This document shows, one piece after another, positions 45,321 to 55,400 of a DNA stretch of 64,000 nt. The notes below the pieces were generated by a model, which did not search any database, had not been told where the DNA came from, and was given only the letters and a program-made list of their open reading frames with translations. The stretch is from positions 33,231 through 97,230 of IMG/VR virus record IMGVR_UViG_3300036886_000043; one strand, 5' to 3'. This DNA is from a virus. The position numbers and the translations under genes are program-made. Each line of letters opens with the position of its first letter. Within the stretch, counting starts at the first letter, position 1.

Positions 45321-45604
45321 TGCCAGTCAGAATTCAACGCAAGCGCACTAAAGGCTGGAGGGCACCTACGGGTGTTGTGAACTGCACACGACCGGGGAAG
45401 TGGGGAAACCCGTTTCGAGTAGGCATCGATGGCACTGCCGAGGAATGTGTTGCCAAATATCGCGCTAAAATTGACAGCAATGTGTGGACGTTCCCCACGA
45501 AGAAAGACATTCAAGAGCAACTGCGCGGCAAAGACCTGATGTGCTTTTGCGGACCAGACTCGGTGTGTCATGTAGATATTCTTCTGGAGATAGCCAACAA
45601 GTGA
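45320..45604 (+). CDS. DUF4326 domain protein
   Basis: RKRTKGWRAPTGVVNCTRPGKWGNPF, then LRGKDLMCFCGPDSVCHVDILLE, matches DUF4326: R-x-x-G-W-x-x-P...xxRPxxWGNPF and L-x-G-K-x-L-x-C-(F/W)-C-x-P-x-x-CHxDxLxE. 94 aa. The Cys/His set suggests metal binding; function unknown. TGATG start overlap and a 4-base overlap with DnaB. Confidence 0.82.
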   Translation: MPVRIQRKRTKGWRAPTGVVNCTRPGKWGNPFRVGIDGTAEECVAKYRAKIDSNVWTFPTKKDIQEQLRGKDLMCFCGPDSVCHVDILLEIANK

Positions 45605-46959
45605 CGCAATCATACGAAGACTCCCCACTCCCGGCCAGTGTTGACGCTGAGAAAGCAATTCTCGGGGGGATCCTTTTAGATAATGAAGCCTTCTTTGATG
45701 ACTCCCTAGACCTTACAGCCGAAGATTTCAGTTTAGACTCGCACCGCCGCATTTTTCTGCGGATGAGCGAGATCATGTTTGGGCTTACACCGGATGCTCA
45801 CCACGTAGACATCGTTACGCTGGCAAACGAATTGGCCCGGAACAAGGAAATCGAATCCATCGGCGGAGTTGCTTACTTGGCCTCGTTGACGGAAGGATTA
45901 CCGCGGCGCCCGGTGATCGAAGAATATGTACGGATCGTCAAGGACAAGGCGCGGCTGCGCAAGCTCATGCTTGTCTGCTCGACAACCATTGCCCGTGCTG
46001 CCGACCAAAGCGAGAGTTCTCTTGGAGTCCTCGGTGAACTGGAAAACAAGCTCATGGAGATCAGCGCCGATGGGCCAGAGCATTCGACACCGATAGGGTC
46101 TATCGACGTTGAATCGGGAATCAGGGGGAAGCGGACCATCTCCAATGAGCGGACGGCCTTGGAAATGACATGGGGAGTGAAGGGCTTGGACGAGTTCACA
46201 CACGGCGCGTTCAAAGGGGAGTTCACGATTGTTGGCGGAGAAGAAAGTTCTGGAAAATCGGCGTTCCTTTTGCAGATGCTCGTTGCGAATGCTCTGGAAG
46301 GTACTCCCTGCGGACTGTTTTCTTTAGAGATGTCGAAGGATCAGGTCAAGCGGAGATGCTACCCGCTGTTGAGCGATATTCTGACCAGCGGCCAAATCCG
46401 CGATCCACGGTTGATGAACCTCCACACTCACGTACCGGAAATGGAGCGGGTGACGGAGGAACTGGCAAAGCTCCCCATCTACATCGACGACACGCGAGAG
46501 TTGCGGATCGACAAGCTGATCGTCAGGATGCGGATGATGCGACGGAAATTTGGGGTGAGGCTGTTTGGAGTAGATTTTATGCAGTTGATAAAAGTCATGC
46601 CGAAGATGCAGCACTTGGAAGCGTTCATCGACATGGTAATCAAGCTCAGGGATTTTCCAGCGATGATCGAGCCGGACTGCCATCTGGTAGCACTCAGTCA
46701 ATACTCGAATCAGGACAACTTTTTGAAGTCGAAGAAGCGAGGGACGAGCAGTTATTATGGTGGATCAGTGATCCGGTATGCGGCTCAGAACCTTCTAATG
46801 ATTTCGGTTGAAGATCCAGAGAAAACCGAGAATGACTTGTTGGAAGCCGCATTCAGAATCGCAAAGCAACGCGACGGCAAGCGCGGAACGGTGAAGTGTT
46901 CTTATGACAAAAATCACTACAAGTTCACGTACCCAACTCCATACCTGAAAGGAACATGA
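45601..46959 (+). CDS. dnaB: Replicative DNA helicase (DnaB family)
   Basis: GTG 45601 overlaps the previous stop and gives 452 aa, a normal DnaB length. Residues about 8-115 form the N-terminal helical domain (LPASVDAEKAILGGILLDNEAFF). The C-terminal RecA fold has Walker A GGEESSGKS (212-220), CGLFSLEMSKDQV (H1a), RLFGVDFMQLI (Walker B) and YGGSVIRYAAQNLLM with a late arginine-finger region. It unwinds DNA at the phage fork, acting with the upstream initiator-like gene. Confidence 0.93.
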   Translation: MTQSYEDSPLPASVDAEKAILGGILLDNEAFFDDSLDLTAEDFSLDSHRRIFLRMSEIMFGLTPDAHHVDIVTLANELARNKEIESIGGVAYLASLTEGLPRRPVIEEYVRIVKDKARLRKLMLVCSTTIARAADQSESSLGVLGELENKLMEISADGPEHSTPIGSIDVESGIRGKRTISNERTALEMTWGVKGLDEFTHGAFKGEFTIVGGEESSGKSAFLLQMLVANALEGTPCGLFSLEMSKDQVKRRCYPLLSDILTSGQIRDPRLMNLHTHVPEMERVTEELAKLPIYIDDTRELRIDKLIVRMRMMRRKFGVRLFGVDFMQLIKVMPKMQHLEAFIDMVIKLRDFPAMIEPDCHLVALSQYSNQDNFLKSKKRGTSSYYGGSVIRYAAQNLLMISVEDPEKTENDLLEAAFRIAKQRDGKRGTVKCSYDKNHYKFTYPTPYLKGT

Positions 46960-46960
46960 G

Positions 46961-47740
46961 ATGGCAACAATCAGTATTTTGCAGCCAATATCCGAAGACG
47001 CAGAGCTTCGGAAGAAGGAAGCCAAAGAGCATTGGAAGGCGATCCAGCAGTCGGGACCGCTGGTATCCACTAACAGCCTGCGGATTGGGTTTCATGCTGC
47101 GGCTTTGAAACGAAACAATCTCTTCGGTCTACTCGGTTACGCCAGCGAGAAGGACGCCCAGGAAGCATCAGGAATCAAACAGGCGACTTGGTACAACGTC
47201 ATGCGGATAGCTGAAGCGTTCCCGAACGTCGAGGAAAAGCTCTTCATCGCCATGAAACTCACGAACGCAGAAGCCGCTATGGACTTGCCCGAGTCGAAGC
47301 GGTTTACGGAATACTGGCTGCGCCGGGCTGCAACCGATCCGATTGACCTCTTTCAAGCCGCTGTGGATACAGAACTGGACGGCAAAGCAAAGGAATCGGA
47401 CGGCAAAGAGCGAGTGGTTTCCTACAGCGTTCGGATGCCGAAGTCGAGGAAGACGGCGGTCGATGCCGGCCTGAAGGAGTACGCCAAAGAAGTTGGGTGT
47501 GAAGGTGACGATAGCAAAGCTCTGGAACTTATGGTGGCAGAGCATACTGGCGGCGGCGTTTCTCTTGTTGGCAGTGTGCATTTCGCACTTCGTAAGATTG
47601 CGGAAATCAAGAAACTAAATAAGACCAACATGAGTGCGTCCGAGATGTTGGAAATGTCGTATGAGATGCTGGACGAGGTGGTTGAGCATTTCAGGAAGGC
47701 GCTGGAAGGATTCCAAAATTTGGAATCGAGTGGAAAATGA
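46961..47740 (+). CDS. Hypothetical protein with helix-turn-helix-like segment, 259 aa
   Basis: EKDAQEASGIKQATWYNVMRIAEAF resembles a helix-turn-helix, and LPESKRFTEYWLRRAATDPIDLFQAAVD continues as helices, recalling the middle of ParB-type or replication regulators. The C-terminus is helical. Follows DnaB by one base, so operonic. A perfect palindrome copy lies at its 3' end. Confidence 0.5.
   Translation: MATISILQPISEDAELRKKEAKEHWKAIQQSGPLVSTNSLRIGFHAAALKRNNLFGLLGYASEKDAQEASGIKQATWYNVMRIAEAFPNVEEKLFIAMKLTNAEAAMDLPESKRFTEYWLRRAATDPIDLFQAAVDTELDGKAKESDGKERVVSYSVRMPKSRKTAVDAGLKEYAKEVGCEGDDSKALELMVAEHTGGGVSLVGSVHFALRKIAEIKKLNKTNMSASEMLEMSYEMLDEVVEHFRKALEGFQNLESSGK
47711..47725 (+). repeat. Dispersed palindrome, perfect copy (last in window)
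   Basis: TTCCAAA-A-TTTGGAA in the last codons of the gene 46961-47740, just before the HNH start. No further copy was found in the remaining 16 kb. Confidence 0.85.
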
Positions 47741-48072
47741 ACCTGCCTGCCTTCCCAAAACCCAGTCAAGTGAAGAAGCCCCCTGTGGCTGTCCGCGTTT
47801 TCAGGGGCGGCCGCGAAGTTTGCAACCACCTGATAAAAGCCGGGAGGGACGAATACGAACGCCGGAAACGGAAGGCTTGGGAGGACCAAAAGCACATCTG
47901 TGCAATTTGCCATAAGCCTTTGAACTGGGCAGATACGACAGCAGACCATATTAAGGTTCGCGGCATGGGCGGCGGCTCCCGTGATGACAGACAGGAGAAC
48001 TTGGCGGCGGTTCATTGGACCTGCAATACGCAACGTGGCTCAAGAACAAAGGGATTCTATGGGGTAGATTGA
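47737..48072 (+). CDS. HNH endonuclease, 111 aa
   Basis: HICAICHKPLNWADTTADHI, then KVRGMGGGSRDDRQENLAAVHWTCNTQRG is a complete HNH core with the CxxC and CN...Q zinc-side residues. Small HNH proteins near packaging genes can assist terminase; those near replication genes may be free-standing homing enzymes. ATGA overlap with the previous gene. Confidence 0.85.
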   Translation: MNLPAFPKPSQVKKPPVAVRVFRGGREVCNHLIKAGRDEYERRKRKAWEDQKHICAICHKPLNWADTTADHIKVRGMGGGSRDDRQENLAAVHWTCNTQRGSRTKGFYGVD

Positions 48073-48117
48073 AAATGTTGTGGCAGAACGGGGCCGATTT
48101 CCCTTACCATTGGGGAT

Positions 48118-49479
48118 ATGAAGCGTCTCTGGATAATCATTTGCGCTCTGGTTCTGTCTCCGCTCGGGTGGGCGCAGTCCATCCCAATCTCAGGGTTCGT
48201 CGTGGACCAGTACGGAAGTCCGGTAGCTGGGGCACAGGTTTTCATTTGCTCCGCGGCCGGATCGAGCGGCCTTCCCTGTACCCCGCCAGCGTCGATCTTT
48301 CAGGACTACGACCTCGCAACGCCGGCGCCGAACCCGACGCAAACCGATGCAAACGGGAATTTCAACGTCTACGTTGGGCCGCTGGCCTTCCCAAACACCT
48401 ATGTCGTCAACATGGTAACGCCATCGGGTCCGACTTACACCCAACTCTACCCTGGTCCGAGTTGCCCTTTGGGCGGCTGCACCTTCACGGGGCCGATAAC
48501 GGGAACACTGTTTAACGCCACGGCGAGTCCGTATTTTGAAGTGAATGGGACGCAGCTTGCCAGCACGAATCTCTTGGATACGGCCAATATCGCCTACCTC
48601 AACGCTCAAAACACCTTCACGGGCAGCAAGCAGACGGCGCCGATTTGGAACGCGACGACGGGGTTTCAGGTAGGCGGAGTGGCTCTAGCCTCGGCAAACT
48701 TGTCGGACACCGCAAATCTTGCTTACTTGAATCTCTCGAACACGTTTACGGGGACCACCAACACGTTCAAAGCCGTAGTGGGGACAACGATCACAGGGAC
48801 CACGATCAACGCCACAACGGGCTTTCAAGTTGGCGGGGTCGCACTATCAGCCGCGAACCTGAGCAACGGCGTCTCGGGAACCGGCGCTGTTTGCTTGGCA
48901 TCTGGTAGCATTTGCTCGACTTCTTCTTCGGAGTATTACCAGACGGTAGCGGCGAACGGTGTAGCGCAGACTCAACGCCCTACATTGAATTTCTCGCCAC
49001 GCTTTACTCTTACGGACTCGGCTTCTCCTGCTAAGACCACTGTTGACCTTGCGACAAGCGGAGTGACAGCGGGGAGCTACACACTTGTCAGTATTATTGT
49101 AGATGCTTACGGACGCATCACAACGGCAACGAATGGGAGCATCGCAACAAGTCAAAAGAACTGTCTGAGTGTAGCTTGCGCGGGAGGAAGCACTTACACA
49201 ACTGGAGTGACATACACCAACTCAAGCGGCGTGCCGGTGATGGAGGAAGTGACGTATTCAACACTTGCCGCATCGGAGTGTACTGGGGCGAACTCTTACA
49301 TCACAGCATATGTAAATAGCAGCATCGTAGGGGCAGCCGGCGTGTCCAATGAGTGTCAAGGCACCAATTCCACATCTTTCATTGTTCCGCCAGGCTCCAC
49401 GTTCGAGGTTGTCTACGGAACTTTTGGTACGGCCCCTAGCTCTTGGGCGATTTCTGGTTGGGCAGAGGTGTCTCTATGA
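48118..49479 (+). CDS. Fibre-like protein with signal peptide, 453 aa
   Basis: Residues 1-20 (KRLWIIICALVLSPLGWAQ) look like a Sec signal peptide with a WAQ-S cleavage site. Residues about 22-110 (IPISGFVVDQYGSPVAGAQV, then TQTDANGNFNVYV) match a carboxypeptidase-regulatory-like beta domain. Then repeats 'LASxNLxDTANxAYLNxxNTFTG' and GFQVGGVAL, twice, as in tail fibres, and a Ser/Thr/Gly-rich C-terminus. A signal peptide is unexpected in a virion protein. The stop overlaps a potential start of the next gene. Confidence 0.6.
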   Translation: MKRLWIIICALVLSPLGWAQSIPISGFVVDQYGSPVAGAQVFICSAAGSSGLPCTPPASIFQDYDLATPAPNPTQTDANGNFNVYVGPLAFPNTYVVNMVTPSGPTYTQLYPGPSCPLGGCTFTGPITGTLFNATASPYFEVNGTQLASTNLLDTANIAYLNAQNTFTGSKQTAPIWNATTGFQVGGVALASANLSDTANLAYLNLSNTFTGTTNTFKAVVGTTITGTTINATTGFQVGGVALSAANLSNGVSGTGAVCLASGSICSTSSSEYYQTVAANGVAQTQRPTLNFSPRFTLTDSASPAKTTVDLATSGVTAGSYTLVSIIVDAYGRITTATNGSIATSQKNCLSVACAGGSTYTTGVTYTNSSGVPVMEEVTYSTLAASECTGANSYITAYVNSSIVGAAGVSNECQGTNSTSFIVPPGSTFEVVYGTFGTAPSSWAISGWAEVSL

Positions 49480-49490
49480 GAGGGACAAGT

Positions 49491-52400
49491 ATGAAAAAGA
49501 TTTTAGCTGTAGTGTCACTAGCAATAGCGGCTTCGGCGACCTATGGGCAGACGATCTCAAATGTTTATGTGAGCGCCAGTACGTCAACGACGGCAACGAT
49601 TGTCTGGACGACCAGCACGCCGGCCAAGTCTCAGATCCGCTACGGCCTCGACAACACGCTGCCATTTTCTAACAACACAAACTACGCGCTCGTCACTTCG
49701 CACTCGATGACGTTGACGCTGTTGAACGCTGCACAGCCGTACTATTTCGCGGTAGTCTCGGTGGATGGCGGGGGGCACTCAACGCAGTCCTCGACCTACG
49801 AGTTTGCTCTTTGCGGTCAAGGAATTGTTCCTGCGACGGGGACTGTGAATCTCTTTTACGGATTTGGGACAGCGACGTTGACGTGGGTTCCACCGGCCGG
49901 CGCCAGCGGAAGTCCGACGATCTGTGGGCAACCAGTGCAAACTACCATGACCGCGACTCTGAGCCAAATGGGAAGTTTCTCAACAAGCGTAGCGGATGCT
50001 TACAAGGTAACGCCGGGACCGGGGACGTGGACAGTGGCGGTAGCGGACATAGGGGACATTGCCCCAATCAGCATCACGGAGCCGCTGTCAGTTGCCAACC
50101 AAGATGTATCTGTACCTTTGCAGGCCGCAGCCGCGGGGGCGGGGCTCACGTGGTTTTATGGAAACATGATCACCCATGCAACCTATCCGTCGATTGCGCC
50201 CTTGTTCGGTTTGCCGACAAATAATCCCACATTCACGGGAACGATAACAGGGCCGCAATATGTTCTTGGGACATCTCCTTTCGTGTCGAGTACGGATGGG
50301 ACGGGATCTCAGGTTGTCACAAAGACTCCGAGTGGAGCATGTGCAATTGCAAGTGGTTGCACGGGCGCAACCACGCCATCCGCGGCGTTGGCGAACCTAT
50401 TTGCTGGCCCGGTTATCAGCATCCATAACTCGCAATGCGGCGGCGTGGTAAACGGGACGACGGACGATACAGCGGCATGGACAGCTTGCATTGCAATAGC
50501 GTCGGCGCAGAATGGTACCGTCACGACGGATGGGTTGTCGCTGCTGAAAAGCACGCCAACGATTCCGAGTGCGGGAAACTTCCGCATCCAAGGCACAACT
50601 CCCGGCGCGGGGATGTACTTCTCGAATCCGGCCGGATTTCCAAACACGACTGTATCTCCCTGGCTCTACGGCTCGGTTATCAACGCGGGGCTGTTTTTTC
50701 CGACTGGAACCTCCAATGTAGAGATCGACCACATGAATCTGACCTGCGACCCTTCGACTTCTACCGGATGCAGGCAGGTGGTGTTCCTGCTGGACGACAA
50801 TAATATCAATCTGCACGACAACCATTACAGCGGAGGTTGGGGCGGAACAGGCAGCAACATCGACCTACAGGGCGGCCACGACCTTACTTTCAAGGACAGC
50901 ACGGGGACCGGCTATTACACGGCGGCAGTGTTGACGAACGATAGTAGCGGCTTGGTCGGGGCACCGCTGCGCGTGCATGTGCAGAACTTTACGGCTTCTG
51001 GCGGAAACCCCGCCAGCACAAATGACCCCACTCCATTTATATTCTTTGACACGCAGTTCAGCGATCTGACGGACAGCACTATAGACCAAGGCAACGTACC
51101 AGTTCAACCCGGCACGGGCGGGTCATACGGCGCTGGATTTTACACCGTGAGCAACACTTCCTTGCGCATCTTGTCACTGACAGGCAAGGGGCCGACGATG
51201 GCAGCAACGGTGCCGGGAAGCGCACCAGTCTCAGTGAGCAGCGCCAGCGGAAACGGCACCACTCTCACCCTTAATCTTGGCACACCTATCTTTGCGGGGG
51301 TGCCTTCGCCGGCGGCGAGTCCGGTGGGCGGCATTTCAGGGATTACCTGCGGAAGCGGATCGTTGCCGAGCGGAGCCTACTACACGATTACAGGAACAAG
51401 CCAAGTAACCATTCCGGCCAGTTGCGCATCCCCGACTTTGAGCAGCGCGGTGTTTTGGATGTACGGCTATTTGCCAGACATCGGCCAGTCTTTCTATGTA
51501 AACTTGCTTGGCGTTCTCAACGGCACTGGCGCGCCGATCAGCAGTCTTTCCTACACTTATCCCTACATCACATCGACCATTTCTACAGGACACTTCTCAC
51601 CGCTTAATGCAGGGATATTCTCCTGCTCCCTGGCCGGAATCACAGTACCGACCGTGCCGACCGTCACAGCAAATATAGTTGCCGGGGCAATCACCAGTTA
51701 CACCGTGAACACCGGGGGGGCCAATGCCACCATCGACTACACAATTGTAGTTACCGATCCTACAGGAACGGGAGCTACAGTCGGAGCGCAGACTTTCAAT
51801 TCCAGCGGAGCGTTGACCGCACTGGGGACTGGACTGATTACCGGCACTGGCTATACAAACCCCACCGTGACCTTAACCGGGGGCGATGGGTTGTCTGGAG
51901 CCTATGGATGCCAGATTGCCAGCGTCGCGCCAGACACGTTTACAGTGCAGGCACAGCTTGGATTACACGCTACGATCCCCGCCGGAGCGGTTTCTTCCGC
52001 CGTGATGCAGACCACCTTGAGCGGCCCTGTGATGGCGACCGTCACGGGATATGGCGCGTTCAGCTTCGATCTTGAGGGCGGGGACTCGGCTGGAGTGAAT
52101 CTGTCGAACGCGATCACGGCAATCAGCGGCACGACGACGATCACGGTGACAGTAGGCGCAGGCTTGCTTCCCCCTGTAGGAACACAGTTCAGAGACTTAA
52201 TTACCGGGGTGACCGGGGGGAGCCTCCTGAATGGCGGGTGGGTCGTAACGGTCACGTCGCCGACGACATTCACATTCACCAATGCAGGGTCTACTGCGGT
52301 GGGCGCATCTGTCTCAGGTGCGTACTCTGTTGCGGAAGCGTATATCTATTCTGCTTTCGATGTCTCTAAGGGAAACACCTACAAGAACACGGGGGGCAGC

Positions 52401-55400
52401 GGGCTTTACCTGCAAGGATGCGATTACTGCTCTTCTAAGAATGACCAGTTTTTTAATATAGACCAACAAGAGCAAGATACTACGCTGCCTGCTGGTGGTG
52501 TCGCAATCAACAACGGCATCGGCGCTCAGATCGTTGGAGACAGCGTAGTCGGCTCTGGGCAGAACTGCTATGAGGCGGAAAGTGTCTACGGCCTTGTATT
52601 CTCCGGGAATTACTGTGAGAACCCGAAGGAAGCGGGGATTAAGTTATCTGTCGTCTTTGGCTATACGATTGGGGACTACAAGCAGCGCGGAACCTCCAGG
52701 TATGGCTTCTACGCCACTGGTCCAGTCAGCGGCACGACAGGCTTGATGGACATTGAAGGATCGAGCGCAATAGCGATTAACCCTGCTGGAAGCGGGTCAA
52801 CCCTCTTGAAGTTTGGAGGGCCAACCAGGGTGGCGAATGGCAGCGGGTACTGCCTGATGGACGATACGACCGGCTCAAGTTATGCGAACCTCGACTGCAA
52901 CGGACTGCCGATTCTACTCAGCGGTGTCAATCAGGCCTTTGACAGCCTGCATATCGAGAACATCGCCAGGGGCTTTGCCATCGCGTTGCAAGGTGCGACC
53001 AGTCCCCATTTCAACAATCTCACTGCGGCAAATATCTGGAGTCTGTTTTACACGCAAGGTAATACGACCGATCTGGAAGTCAACGTGGCGAACCTGTCTG
53101 GTATCCTTGGCGGAACCTATCAAGATCAAGGTCCGGGCTATGTGATTGGGACAACGACGAACAACTCCTACGTCATTAGTTCCATGCCCTCGGCAAGTAC
53201 CCTAACCGTTGGAGATATTGTCTCTGATTCTGTAAGTTTCAGTGGAAGCGGATATATCCCGGCAGGCACTACCGTTATGTCTATCAACTCCGGGTCTGGA
53301 TGCTCGTCAAACTGTGTGGTCATGTCGCAAAAGGCAACTGGTGCCGCGTCGGGCGAAACCATCGCCGTTTTCGGTTCCATTCTCACCGGCCTGAAATGGT
53401 ACAACGTGACAACGAGCGGTACTGCGGGTCAGGGTTTTGTCTCGTATTCCACGCAGGGAATCGACATGCAGGGTGGAAGTTTCACAGGATTCGCGGGGGC
53501 GTCCAATGGGTCTGTTGACTTTAGCGGGGTTTCTGGGGTACTGGCTGGAAACAGCGTTCAAGGTGTAACCATCGTGGGCGGTTACATCGGCCTCGGTGTT
53601 GCGCAGCAGGTATCCAACCTGACGGCTTTCAACAATACGATTTCAGGCGCAATCCTGACAGGAATCAGCGACCAAACATCCAATCTGGGCAACAGCTACT
53701 TAGGCAACATCCTAAAAGGTAATCCAACTCCCACGACGATCACGAATGTCAACGCTGTAGTCGGCGGGAACGTGGCCGGGGAAGGTACCGGGACACCCAC
53801 ATCGGCGGGCATCCCTTGCAATGCGGCCTCAGTTACGAATCTCTACTATCAGGCGTCGAGTGGGAGCGGAAGACAGTCGTGGATGTGCGACCCGGTGACC
53901 GTGGCGTGGGTCCAGGTGCCGGCGCCGAGCGCGGCTACATCAGGTACAGTGACCAGCGTGGATGGCTCGGCTTCTGAAGGAGTAGAAACGGCAGTCGCCG
54001 GCGCCGTGGCTGCGATTACTACCTCTGGCATCGTTCGAGGAGCGTTTCCCTATCTAGTCGAGACTGGCGGTGTAACGCTGACCGAGGCTATGCGCGGACA
54101 CTTCATCGTCACCAGCGATTCAGGAAATGACGTTTACGTGCTACCCACACCCAGCGGGACAAGTCTCCAGAATGGCTGGTACATAGAGGTCAAGAACACC
54201 GGCACAGGAACGGTGACACTAACTCCGGCGGGCAGTACAACAATCGACGGACAGACCACTGTGGTGCTGCCAGCGAAGACTTCTATCAAGTTTCAGAGTG
54301 ATGGGACAAACTACCACTCGATGATGATTTCGCCGGGGAGTAGTAATGCGCAGAATCTTGTTTATGCTAGTCCCGCCGCCGCTACTGGTCCGCCCAGCAT
54401 GAGGGCATTGGTAGGGACAGACATTCCAGCTATCAATCTCGCGGCAAGCGGCCCAGGGGGTGTTACCGGGACTTTGCCGACAGGTAACGGAGGAACTGGC
54501 GAGGCCGGAACCATCACCGGCGTCGCGTTCCACAACGGAGCCTCAGCCGACACCGCAGCCACAACTGCGCAGCTTCAGACGGCGATTGGCTCTGGTGTCT
54601 ACGCGCCGATCACCAACGCGCCCTCTGCTTTAATCTCTGTCGCTCCAACCAGCGATATACTCTGCGCGTCAGGGAATAACTCATGGCCGAACAGCAAGAA
54701 CGTCAGCATCGCGCCATTGGCGGTCAGCAATATCATTTACAGTGCGCCCACTTTCACGTTTACAGTCGCTAGTGGGTTGAAGACGGACGGGTATATTGTC
54801 GGGCAGACAGTGCAAATTACCAGCACGACAGGCGGCACGGGAAACTTCAACGTCTCCGACTACGCAATTACCGCAGTTACCAGCCAAACATCCTTCACGG
54901 CAACCTCTGCCACAGCGACAGGCACAGCCTATGGAAGCGGCGGGACGCTTTCGATGGTCTGCAATAACAGCAGCGATGATCTGACCGTGGCACCCTTTGC
55001 TTCGACGCTTCCGTTGCCCATCATGTCCACCTACACGAGGTTTGCTGTCGAAGCGGATTTCTCTGTATTCACAGCTGCCACTGCGCCGAACGTTCAGGTT
55101 CCCAGACTATATTACAACAACAATGTATTAGTGATAGGCAGTGCAGCCCTGACTCTTCCCGCGAGTTCGGTTGCAAACCTGGGCGGCTCTTACTATACAT
55201 TTACATCGCAAAGTTCCGGGCTGGTGGATGGCGTCTTTAAAAGCCAGACGTTATCTACAACTCCGGAGTATTCCAACAGCTATGGAGTTCAATACATTTC
55301 CACTGCGGCCAGATATAATCTGGCGTTGGAAGACTTCTTCTCGGCGAGTGGCTTAGGCGGGACACTGGCGCTGACTTACAGCACTGGCGGGTTAACCTGT

